Shown: piece after piece, positions 1 through 6,826 of the stretch
Numbering within the stretch: position 1 is the stretch's first letter
Layout: each line of letters starts with the position of its first letter
NCBI GenBank assembly: GCA_903813345.2
Contig: CAIIXF020000451.1
Coordinates: forward strand, 1-11,981
Length of the DNA stretch: 11,981 nt
Origin: Owenia fusiformis
Lineage: Eukaryota; Annelida; Polychaeta; Sabellida; Oweniidae
Direction: 5' to 3'
The notes under the pieces: model-generated
Databases searched by the model: none
Seen by the model: the letters and a program-made list of their open reading frames with translations, nothing else
What the model was told of the DNA's origin: nothing
Made by a program: the position numbers and the translations under genes

Positions 1-2682
1 GGAAGTAGAAGGAAACCATTGAGGGCCAGGAGAGCTCCACTTCAGTTACAGGGAGTAAGTGGACCAATGGAGAGATATGCTGTTGATATTCTTGGGCCCT
101 TTCCAGAAACTCCAAGGGGTAACAAAGTTATACTGGTTTGCGGGGACTACTTTTCTAAGTGGGTCGAGGCATTTCCCTTACCAAATCAGGAAGCAATAAC
201 TGTGGCAGATAAGCTTGTGACAGAAGTCGTTTGTAGATTTGGGGCGCCATCTGAGCTACATTCAGATCAGGGTCGTAACTTTGAGTCCAAGGTTTTTCAA
301 CAAGTCTGCAAGTTGATGGGTATCCATAAAACCCGAACGACGCCATTTCATCCCCAAAGTGATGGCATGGTTGAAAGATACAATCGTACACTTCTAGACA
401 CCATTGCTAAGCTCCTTCAGCCAGAACCATATCAGTATGACTGGGATTTACAAATTCCATTGGCTTTGATGGCCTACAGAACTTCCGCACATGAGGCATC
501 TGGGGAGACCCCTGCCATGGTTATGTTTGGGAGAGAGTTAAAAGTGCCCTTGGATTTGATTGTTGATGCTCCAATAGAAAACTTAGAGGAAACCGATTAT
601 GTGACTGAGCTCAGACAGGGATTGAAGGCAGCCCACAGTAAAGCCAGAGTGGTGTTGAAAAAGTCTGCAATTCGTCAGAAGACTGCGTACGATCGACGAG
701 TTGGCGGCAAAGGTTATACCAGGGGAGATCCCGTCTGGTATGTTAATAATAATAAAAAGCGAGGGGAGTCTCCAAAGCTACAGAGCAAATGGCTAGGGCC
801 CTTCCAGGTTTTGAAGAAAATCTCTGACGTTACCTATCGGATTGTAGAGTGGGGTAAATTGAAGCCGAAGGTGGTCCATTTTGATCAACTTAAACCGTAT
901 GAGAGTACCCTGCCGAAAAATTGGAAGATACTTGGTGATGAGATGGAAACAGAGATGTCTCCTTCACTACCTGAGGATCCCCTGAAGATGAATGAAACTG
1001 AGATGTCTTATCCAATACCAGAATATCCATTGAAGAATAAGGAATCTGTTCAGAAGGATGATCCCATACATGGACCACTAGAGTTAGAGAATGAGGAAAG
1101 AAGACCCCCTACAACATACAATTTCGAAGAGAAAATGGAACTTTCTGAGGATGGGATGTGTCAACCCGAAGTGACCACTGAAGTGTCTGATGAAAAGATG
1201 AACCACTCTGAAGAGACAAATGAAGTTCCCGTTAAGAAAAAGGATGGATCAGAAGAGACGACTGATCTTCCATATGATGAGATGTGCAAAATGGTAAAGA
1301 AGACTGAAGATCTTGATGATGAGATGAATCAGCCCAAGGAGAAATTTCCAGTTTCTGATGATAAAAACCGTGGTAGGTTGGGTAGGAGGTTGAAACCTCC
1401 TAAACGCTTCGCCGACTATGAACTCAACCAAATCTCCCTGTGTGCTTTCAGGTCGTTGGAAATGCCGCGTGGGCGTGAGTTCAACAGAGATGAGTGGTGG
1501 AGGAACGACCCCTATCAAAGAAGAGGAGGCTACAGTGGGTACAGAAACCGTAGTCGGAGTCGAAACAGACAGCATCACAGTGCCTCACCCAGAGTTGAAT
1601 CATATAACCCTAGCCATTCCTCCTCCAGAGCTGATTGGTCTCGCTCGGAACGCCCCACGTTTAGGGACAACTCTTTGCATCAGAGTCACTCTCCCCCTAG
1701 CCATACGTCTACTCATCAGAGCAGGAGCGAGAATACTACTCCTAGTACACAAGTGTCGTCGGAGGCTGTGGCGGCCTCATTAGCAACTTTATTGGCTAAC
1801 CTGACTCCATCAACAACTGTGGCCGACTTGAGGGAACAAATCAATCCACATAGGCCAGCAAGTTCAACACTCTCCCAGCCGAAAGAAGATACAGTGACCC
1901 TGACGGGAGTCAGTGCCACTGATGTATTAGAGATTCCTGAGAAGTTGTTCTTGCCTGAAGAGCCATTATGGGGTAAAGTTGTCGACAAAAACAAATCTAT
2001 CGACTGGGGAACAGGTGGAACATTCAAATCGAAAGAGTATATTAGTGATGAGAGTACTAGTTTAAGTTCCTCCTCGGATACGGAAGATTATTTCAGTGAA
2101 AATCAAAAGGTCGCGTCAAAGAAGGCTGAAAAGGCTAAAGTTGATACCATGAAAACACAGAAGACAACTGAGAAAACACCACAAAAGATGACAATTCAAG
2201 AAGTTGAGATGGAAAATGTGCAATCTGAAAAGAGAACAGACAAGAGTTCCACGACAGAGGAAATTCCGAAAGAGAAAACTGAGAAGAAACGACTACCTGA
2301 AAAGAGAGACGAAAAGAAAGTAGACAAGAAAAGTTTCCTTCCGGAAAAAGATGTCCCTGAAAAAAAATCAGTAGAAAAGAAAAGTGCCATTCCTGAGAAA
2401 GACATCCCTGAAAAAAGATCATTGGATAAGAAAGTCCCTGAGAAAAGGATGGAAAAGATTTTAGTGTCAGAGAAGAAAGTCACTAAAGAATCTAATACAA
2501 GTGTTAAGGAAGTGGCCAATAAGGAGGGTAGTCAAGCGTGTTCTCAACCCCAAGTGCGCCTGACTAGAGTAGATGAGTTGCCACCAATAAAGATAGAAGT
2601 GAGGTTTAGGTACTTGGCGCGTGATGGACAGGTGTTGGAGGACCATACTTTGATCACTAGATACGCTAAACTTCATGTATAG
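1..2682 (+). CDS. Gypsy pol C-terminus: integrase with a long unusual C-terminal extension (5' partial)
   Basis: The frame is open from base 1 (the residues before codon 19-21, a TTG, read GSRRKP), so this is the continuation of a polyprotein and not a gene starting at 19. Residues are counted from position 19. The integrase catalytic core shows D23 (in AVDILGPFP), D83 (in HSDQGRNF) and E119 (in GMVERYNR), a DD35E spacing. A GPY/F-like module follows at about 255-294 (KWLGPF ... HFDQLKPY). Integrase inserts the cDNA into the genome. About 590 residues follow that are not part of ordinary integrase: acidic repeats (310-451), an Arg/Ser and RGG-like stretch around 482-545 (RNRSRSRNR at 509-517), a Ser/Thr-rich linker, a helical-looking hydrophobic patch at about 581-610, a Lys/Glu stretch (697-837) with PEKK repeats, and a non-repetitive end (about 852-887). 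No signal peptide or transmembrane segment is visible, so this is not a classical env. The extension could be a separately expressed protein: a splice-acceptor-like site ends at 1451, with an in-frame ATG at 1462. Confidence 0.85.
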   Translation, partial: GSRRKPLRARRAPLQLQGVSGPMERYAVDILGPFPETPRGNKVILVCGDYFSKWVEAFPLPNQEAITVADKLVTEVVCRFGAPSELHSDQGRNFESKVFQQVCKLMGIHKTRTTPFHPQSDGMVERYNRTLLDTIAKLLQPEPYQYDWDLQIPLALMAYRTSAHEASGETPAMVMFGRELKVPLDLIVDAPIENLEETDYVTELRQGLKAAHSKARVVLKKSAIRQKTAYDRRVGGKGYTRGDPVWYVNNNKKRGESPKLQSKWLGPFQVLKKISDVTYRIVEWGKLKPKVVHFDQLKPYESTLPKNWKILGDEMETEMSPSLPEDPLKMNETEMSYPIPEYPLKNKESVQKDDPIHGPLELENEERRPPTTYNFEEKMELSEDGMCQPEVTTEVSDEKMNHSEETNEVPVKKKDGSEETTDLPYDEMCKMVKKTEDLDDEMNQPKEKFPVSDDKNRGRLGRRLKPPKRFADYELNQISLCAFRSLEMPRGREFNRDEWWRNDPYQRRGGYSGYRNRSRSRNRQHHSASPRVESYNPSHSSSRADWSRSERPTFRDNSLHQSHSPPSHTSTHQSRSENTTPSTQVSSEAVAASLATLLANLTPSTTVADLREQINPHRPASSTLSQPKEDTVTLTGVSATDVLEIPEKLFLPEEPLWGKVVDKNKSIDWGTGGTFKSKEYISDESTSLSSSSDTEDYFSENQKVASKKAEKAKVDTMKTQKTTEKTPQKMTIQEVEMENVQSEKRTDKSSTTEEIPKEKTEKKRLPEKRDEKKVDKKSFLPEKDVPEKKSVEKKSAIPEKDIPEKRSLDKKVPEKRMEKILVSEKKVTKESNTSVKEVANKEGSQACSQPQVRLTRVDELPPIKIEVRFRYLARDGQVLEDHTLITRYAKLHV
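946..1041 (+). repeat. Two 48-bp coding tandem repeats
   Basis: Two adjacent 48-bp units (946-993 and 994-1041) encode related 16-residue units beginning ETEMS and containing P-x-P-L-K (ETEMSPSLPEDPLKMN and ETEMSYPIPEYPLKNK). The unit length is a multiple of three, so the frame is kept. The repeat lies just after the GPY/F-like module. Confidence 0.75.
1180..1374 (+). repeat. Degenerate 14-residue coding repeat
   Basis: The translation falls into 14-residue (42-bp) units, for example EVSDEKMNHSEETN, EVPVKKKDGSEETT, DLPYDEMCKMVKKT and EDLDDEMNQPKEKF, followed by a truncated unit. The units are strongly charged and share a D-E-x-M-type core. The copies have diverged, so this array is older than the 17-residue one further downstream. 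Confidence 0.6.
2323..2448 (+). repeat. 17-residue Lys/Glu/Pro coding repeat
   Basis: Two and a half units of 51 bp encode 17-residue blocks of the form D/E-K-K-S-x-x-P-E-K-D-x-P-E-K-K/R-S-x (2323-2373, 2374-2424, then a partial unit). They form the most regular part of a Lys/Glu-rich tract spanning residues 697-837. The composition resembles disordered PEVK-like sequence; no enzyme motif is seen here. Confidence 0.7.
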
Positions 2683-2940
2683 GCGATGAACATGGTTATA
2701 AAGAAGATGCAGGGATAATAACTCAGGATGTTCATAGTTAAGGAGACAGTTAATTTAATTATGGTACTGTACATGCATGGGATAGATTATACAGAATAAT
2801 AACTGCTGATAATTAGGAGACGGAAGAAAAAAAAAGAAAATGTCGTTGAAGTTTTAGTTTGTCGTAATTATAGTTCTTCAAGTACATTTATGTAAGCATC
2901 CATATGCATTTTACGTACAAATTATATTGAGAAACAGCCA

Positions 2941-3357
2941 CATATACATATAGTTATTTAGCAGTGAACATGTGAACTATAGAGAACTATGACGCATAAA
3001 ATAACGCCAGAAAAGTACAGTAGGACTGTATATTAGAAACATATATTTATAGTTATTTAGCAGTGAACATGTGAACTATAGAGAACTATGTCGCACAAAA
3101 TAACGCCAAAAACGTAAAAGTACAGTAGGACTGTATATTAGAAACATATATTTATAGTTATTTAGCAGTGAACATGTGAACTATAGAGAACTATGACGCA
3201 CAGAATAACGCCAAAAACGTATAAGTACAGTAGGACTGTATATTAGAAACATATATTTATAGTTATTTAGCAGTGCACATGTGGACCATAGAGAGTTAAA
3301 CTATGACACAAGAATGCTAGACGTATATACGTATAGTAGGAATGCATGCTAGAAACA
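2941..3357 (+). repeat. Four-copy ~99-105-bp tandem repeat
   Basis: The word tagttatttagcagtg recurs starting at 2951, 3050, 3155 and 3260, giving periods of 99, 105 and 105 bp. The first three copies share most bases, including 'acagtaggactgtatatta'. The fourth (from about 3260) is clearly diverged, with 'gtggacc' and 'gttaaac' changes. The array is inside the retroelement, in the 3' untranslated region. Confidence 0.9.
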
Positions 3358-3748
3358 TATGACTACAGTGAAGGAGAATTATAAAAATGTAACTATAGTG
3401 AAGACGCCTGCGAGTCTGTTATATTATTATCACGAAGATCAGACTAGTGGAAAGACAGTACATACTCATAGAAACGCATGCCAGCGACAAGACAATGTAT
3501 ACTCATAGAAACTTTACTTAACATTGGAGTAATAGACACATATTTAGAGGACAATATTTAAAGTTGCATATATAAAGAAAAAACAAACAGTATTAGATTG
3601 ATAAACTTGCCTAGTGAATAGACTCTAGTCGTAGATGAACGTATATTTTTATACATAGTTATAGTTCAAGTTATATTTTTGTACCATTGTGTTTATAACT
3701 TACACACATAGATTTCTTCTAAATTTTATTATCTGTTTTTCTTTATAG

Positions 3749-3769
3749 CTTGGTGTTGTAAACACCAAG
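3749..3769. other. Perfect 9-bp stem, 3-nt loop hairpin upstream of the LTR
   Basis: CTTGGTGTT and AACACCAAG are exact inverse complements separated by GTA. The hairpin ends 18 bp before the LTR and immediately precedes the polypurine-like tract. A role in plus-strand priming or RNA processing is only an inference from its position. Confidence 0.8.
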
Positions 3770-3775
3770 ATCCAT

Positions 3776-3787
3776 GGGTGAGTGGGG
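3776..3787 (+). other. Polypurine-like tract before the 3' LTR
   Basis: The G-rich stretch GGGTGAGTGGGG directly abuts the TGTAACA that begins the LTR. In LTR retrotransposons a purine tract here primes plus-strand DNA synthesis. Two T residues interrupt it, so it is imperfect. The longer purine run at 2822-2840 is an alternative but is not followed by a convincing LTR. Confidence 0.55.
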
Positions 3788-4439
3788 TGTAACAAAATTT
3801 TAGAAGATTTTAAATTTTTTATTTTTGGATACGAGTGTTCGTTTAACTGATGTCTCACCCTCTTAGTAGCTCTATCTGGTGAAATCTTTATCTTTATTAA
3901 CTTACCTAGTGATTTGTGATATCGGCAAGTTGCTCAGTTCCTGGGATACAGTGGAATTTTCAAATTATTTCAAAGTTTCAAAAGTTACCTGGTTGGCGCC
4001 ATCTTGACCTCGTTCTCGAGTTACTTCCTCTTTGAGATTGGAAATCCCATATAAAATTCTTCAACTTCAAACGTAAATATATCTGGTTAGTGGTTCATTT
4101 GGTTTGTTAATTCATAATCGTAAATACAAATAGTATTTCTAGAACATAATTAGCTACTTTACAATTTCAAGTAAGGCTTAACCACGTCAGTATTAGTAGT
4201 TTAATATTTCAAGCGCACATATTTTTACTCATTTACTATGGGGTCTCTTTTTCCGGGACCATTGAATTGTGAACACTTTACTGCTAAATTACTCGATTAA
4301 ATTGCCATTTATGCACTAAATAGTATTATAATTCGTAAGTTTAGATTGTTGCTTCCCTTCCCGGATGACAGTTTATATATTTGTTTCCGTTTATGTGACA
4401 TTTTTTGGGCAATTTATAATTTGTGCATATTGAGGCTAG

Positions 4440-4494
4440 ATCACGTGATAGGTTCGTGTGCAAAACCTATACATACTTGACCTGGGTATAAATA
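4440..4494 (+). promoter_or_regulatory. LTR core promoter: E-box palindrome and TATA box
   Basis: TATAAATA lies at 4487-4494 in the context gggTATAAATAcc. A 10-bp palindrome ATCACGTGAT (4440-4449) with a CACGTG E-box core lies 37 bp upstream of it. The predicted start of the element's RNA is near 4515-4525. E-boxes of this type are bound by bHLH-zip factors (USF/MITF/TFE families); binding here is inferred. Confidence 0.65.
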
Positions 4495-4590
4495 CCACAC
4501 CTTAGACTGCTCTTTAGACACGTAGCCAAACTTTTGAAGAGGAAAGAGCTCCTGTAGCAGTGTCTCATCTACAGTCGAGGGACTAAGAGG

Positions 4591-5037
4591 CTGAGAAACT
4601 TAGAAGATATAACTGATGTCAGAAAGATAGAATATTCTCGACCAATGATGTCCAGAAACTTAGAATATTTCGATTACTGATGTCCAGAAACTTAGAATAT
4701 TTCAACTACTGATGTCCAGAAACTTAGAATATTTCAACTATTGATGTCTAGAAACTTAGAATATTTCAACTACTGATGTCTAGAAACTTAGAATATTTCG
4801 TGTAACTGATGTCCAGAAACTTAGAAGATATAACTGATGTCCAGAAACTTAGAATATTTCGATTACTGATGTCCAGAAACTTAGAATATTTCAACTACTG
4901 ATGTCTAGAAACTTAGAATATTTCATGTAACTGATGTCCAGAAACTTAGAATATTTCGATTACTGATGTCCAGGAACTTAGAATATTCTCGATAACTGAT
5001 GGCAGAAAGATAGCAATTTTCGACAACTGATAGAGAG
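4591..5037 (+). repeat. ~32-bp satellite of about 14 copies inside the LTR
   Basis: The unit is roughly CTGATGTCCAGAAACTTAG followed by AATATTTC and a variable 4-6-base joiner (AACTA, GATTA, GTGTAA). Central copies are nearly identical; edge copies are worn (for example the units near 4613 and 5000-5037 with 'agaaagatag'). The array lies downstream of the LTR TATA box, so it should be in every transcript, at both ends if R includes it. Confidence 0.9.
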
Positions 5038-5251
5038 AAGAATAGACACTCTTTAATATATAAACTTTGATATTTCACATAAACAAAGGACTTTCAAGTA
5101 GTCTCTCTACAACTCAATTTACATCGATTTAATCTGTTTACATTTTTGGGCTGGATAAGCAACAATATATGTGTGTTTATTTTATATTCGATGTTGTGTC
5201 ACTCTATCTTCACGTGTATTTAATGTACACCAAGTATCCCTCGAAGTGACT

Positions 5252-5300
5252 TAGCCTAATTAAATAAATAACAACCATCCACACTACCCAAATTAGGCTA
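5252..5300 (+). terminator. LTR poly(A) signal in a hairpin loop
   Basis: AATAAA at 5263-5268 (within TAAATAAATA) is enclosed by a perfect 10-bp inverted repeat: TAGCCTAATT at 5252-5261 and AATTAGGCTA at 5291-5300. The RNA would present the signal in a 29-nt loop just before the LTR end. The cleavage site is probably within about 20 bases after the signal, setting the R/U5 border. Confidence 0.65.
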
Positions 5301-5309
5301 GTTGTTACA

Positions 5310-5647
5310 ATAGCAAGAATATCCTCAGTACCAGTTAAATGATTGAATTTCATGAATATACATTTGCAAACAGGGAATGTCCTACTATTTGTTGAACACG
5401 TTTCCAGACATTTATAAACGTTTTCGTTTGAATCATATTCAACCTGGACCGCTGTTTATATTTGATTTATGTACCCATATATGCGGTAAATGCACTTGTA
5501 TATGCGGTTTATGTTATTCAGTGTTTGGCACGAACAAAGACAGTTGACACATATATTTAGAACACGCATCAAATACAAATACACTTTAGAACCAAGCAAT
5601 GTTCATTTACCGAACAAACATAGAGTACAAAATAGCACGGACATATA
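5310..5647. other. Flank without recognisable genes
   Basis: AT-rich sequence begins at the predicted insertion point. No ORF, RNA gene or promoter is convincing. A short direct repeat 'tatatgcggt' occurs near 5478 and 5500. The stretch about 5521-5600 looks weakly similar to about 6122-6190, suggesting a diverged duplication around the palindromic units. Confidence 0.5.
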
Positions 5648-6074
5648 GTGACTTACCCCACCTAATAAATGACATGTTTCGCATAAAATTATGTGGGGTA
5701 GGTCACGTGACTTACCCCACAAAATGACACATGCTGCATGTTAGCATAAAACCATTCGGTAAATCACGTGACCAGTGACGTAGAAATTTCAAAATGGATG
5801 AAACAAGCGAGGAAAAAGAATTTGAATACGATTCATATTCACAATTCAGAGAGGAAATTGAGAAGTTATTAGATCATTACAACAGGCATGAGGCTACATA
5901 AACGATCCTTTCTTAATAGAAGATACGTTTTCACGATTGGAGAATCACACCAGAGCTCTTTGAATATATAGATGGCGCAAGTCACATGGTCGAAGTCACG
6001 TGACTTACCCCACATCAAAACAGTGAACAATGGTTAATATAAAATCATTCGGTAAGTCACGTGACTTACCCCAC
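5648..6074. repeat. ~60-bp units with palindromic GTCACGTGAC junctions
   Basis: GTGACTTACCCCAC occurs four times on the plus strand, beginning at 5648, 5707, 6000 and 6061. The first unit ends in the inverse form GTGGGGTAGGTCAC (5693-5706), and units two and three end in CATTCGGTAA(A/G)TCAC. Neighbouring units therefore join as palindromes: 5693-5720 (28 bp, one mismatch) and 6051-6070 (20 bp, perfect), with a 5993-6007 junction. GTCACGTGAC is exact at 5702-5711, 5995-6004 and 6056-6065, with ATCACGTGAC at 5763-5772. A 232-bp unrelated segment separates the second and third units. It could be a tandem array of a very small inverted-repeat element or a cluster of bHLH-zip sites; identity unknown. 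Confidence 0.8.
5794..5963 (+). pseudogene. Coding-like fragment with a frame break (unknown)
   Basis: An ATG in strong context (aaaATGG) at 5794 opens a 35-codon frame, rich in Glu/Asp and ending TAA at 5899-5901 (begins MDETSEEKEF, ends DHYNRHEAT). Directly after it, another frame reads INDPFLIEDTFSRLENHT (from 5898) to a TGA at 5961-5963. Both stretches look protein-like and would fit one sequence interrupted by a frame break. The fragment sits between the GTCACGTGAC palindromes, with an E-box (5765-5770) and a CRE-like TGACGTAG (5776-5783) just upstream. It could be a small real ORF, a first exon or chance. I do not recognise the family. Confidence 0.3.
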
Positions 6075-6274
6075 AAATGAATATGTTTAGCACAAATGAA
6101 TATGTTTACCCAATACGAATGGTACTTGGCATCGCACATATTTAAAATACTTATCAAATTTATATTTGATCGGGTCGAATACACTTTTGAAGCATATTTG
6201 CATATTTGTTGTGTAAGACAGTCAATTATATGTGGGATAGTAGGTACCATTTGTTGTAACTGGTTTTGTTTATG

Positions 6275-6309
6275 TTCGGTTTAACTTACTCCGTGGGGTA
6301 AAAACCGAA
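6275..6309. other. Hairpin with a GTGGGGTAA motif
   Basis: TTCGGTTT (6275-6282) and AAACCGAA (6302-6309) are exact inverse complements. GTGGGGTAA within the loop matches the inverse of the repeated GTGACTTACCCCAC ending, so this may mark the right edge of the repeat region that begins at 5648. Confidence 0.5.
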
Positions 6310-6393
6310 ATATTAATGTTACGAATATTGATGCAATAAATACACTATATACTGTAATGTGGCGTGGCGTGGTTTGTTTTACTCTAGGATCTC

Positions 6394-6427
6394 ATTGGTC
6401 AGGGATACATTAATTTATGGTATAAAA
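6394..6427 (+). promoter_or_regulatory. CCAAT/TATA core promoter of the small gene
   Basis: An inverted CCAAT box (ATTGG, 6394-6398) lies 22 bp before TATAAAA (6421-6427). The spacing suits a TATA promoter starting RNA near 6450, about 85 bases before the ATG at 6536. No experimental start is known. Confidence 0.5.
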
Positions 6428-6473
6428 CGACTTACATGTAGGTTACATAGTGGTACAATAGAAAGGCTTTAAT

Positions 6474-6533
6474 ATGTATCTTTTCCAGTTTGTCAATCCC
6501 ATGCATTCTACTATACACCTCGATCCATTTTAG
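6474..6533 (+). CDS. Possible upstream ORF, 19 codons
   Basis: ATG at 6474-6476 opens 19 codons ending TAG at 6531-6533. That stop lies two bases before the ATG of the main ORF (TAGATATG). If the RNA starts near 6450 and is unspliced, a scanning ribosome would meet this ORF first, so it could limit or couple translation of the main ORF. The same region (ccattttag ending at 6533) also looks like a splice acceptor, which would remove the uORF from the RNA. Confidence 0.35.
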   Translation: MYLFQFVNPMHSTIHLDPF

Positions 6534-6535
6534 AT

Positions 6536-6826
6536 ATGAATATTCAACCCGGTCCATCTCTTAGCCCAGCTGAAGATCCACCCGAGAAAGAAAAGGAAAT
6601 GATGACATTGTACGATAAGGAACAACAATTGGCAGGGGACGAGTATCTATCACCATTGAAACAAACACTGCAGGGAGGCCATGAGTCTGCTGGCGCAACA
6701 ACAAGCGTGTACGATGTTAGACCAGGCGGAAGTACAACTTATACAGAACAGTATGAAAAAAAGCTGACTGATCCATGGACAGAAACTAAACACTCGGATG
6801 AATATCTCGGTAAATATACAGAGTGA
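6536..6826 (+). CDS. Unknown small protein, 96 aa, possibly extended past its TGA
   Basis: The ORF starts at ATG 6536 and ends TGA 6824-6826. The protein is hydrophilic and probably disordered: proline-rich start (PGPSLSP), acidic/basic helix-like stretch (PPEKEKEMMTLYDKEQQ), then a Gly/Ser/Thr-Tyr-rich part ending in EYLGKYTE. I do not recognise a family. Support for a real gene is the well-placed promoter and the protein-like composition. The same frame stays open for 40 codons after the TGA and ends in a hydrophobic segment, so the intact ancestor could be a 136-137-residue tail-anchored protein. Alternatives are programmed readthrough, a nonsense mutation, or an intron: GTAAAT at 6810-6815 and CATTCTTTTTAG ending at 6920 would define a 111-bp intron that removes the TGA and keeps the frame. 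Confidence 0.5.
   Translation: MNIQPGPSLSPAEDPPEKEKEMMTLYDKEQQLAGDEYLSPLKQTLQGGHESAGATTSVYDVRPGGSTTYTEQYEKKLTDPWTETKHSDEYLGKYTE

Larger units (their letters stand above)
2683..3787 (+). other. Untranslated region between pol and the 3' LTR
   Basis: There is no open frame of useful length on either strand. It contains a purine run at 2822-2840, the tandem repeat at 2941-3357, further AT-rich sequence with repeated 'actcatagaaa' words (about 3463-3512), and the hairpin and polypurine-like tract next to the LTR. In this position some gypsy elements carry env; nothing env-like is present here. Confidence 0.7.
1..5309 (+). mobile_element. 3' half of a Ty3/gypsy-type LTR retrotransposon
   Basis: The order seen is integrase core, GPY/F-like module, long C-terminal extension, untranslated repeat region, polypurine-like tract and one complete LTR. 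Integrase after the rest of pol and directly before the 3' LTR is the Ty3/gypsy order (Ty1/copia places integrase before reverse transcriptase). The 5' LTR, gag, protease, reverse transcriptase and RNase H would lie to the left of the window. The open frame has no internal stop over about 890 codons, so the copy may be young, although activity cannot be judged from half an element. The base after the LTR is 5310, and the 4-5 bases there (ATAGC) should recur just left of the missing 5' LTR if they are the target-site duplication. Confidence 0.85.
3788..5309 (+). repeat. 3' long terminal repeat (1522 bp)
   Basis: The left end TGTAACA (3788-3794) and right end TGTTACA (5303-5309) are exact 7-bp inverted complements with the canonical TG...CA termini. 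Between them lie a TATA box (4487-4494) and, near the right end, AATAAA (5263-5268), in the expected order for U3, R and U5. If transcription starts about 30 bp after the TATA box, U3 is about 730 bp, R about 770 bp and U5 only about 20-25 bp. The R region is largely a 32-bp satellite. The 5' copy is outside the window, so the ends rest on structure and not on alignment. Confidence 0.75.

Noticed and set aside
2822-2860. Purine run followed by TG as the LTR start
   Set aside because: It is a good-looking polypurine tract, but no matching CA end was found for it, while 3788-5309 has exact inverted ends, TATA and AATAAA in order.
2683-3787. An env gene
   Set aside because: No open frame of useful length, signal peptide or membrane segment on the plus strand.
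4591-5037. CRISPR-like regular repeat array
   Set aside because: Units are contiguous with 4-6-base variable joiners, not unique spacers, and lie inside an LTR in a eukaryotic genome.
4591-5037. Heat-shock elements (GAAnnTTC) in the LTR satellite
   Set aside because: Only the edge units with AGAATATTCT fit the spacing; most read GAATATTTC, one base off, so a heat-shock array is not supported.
6005-6284. ORFs on both strands near the palindromes
   Set aside because: Composition is that of random AT-rich DNA (Ile, Phe, Cys, Tyr) and they overlap the repeat units.
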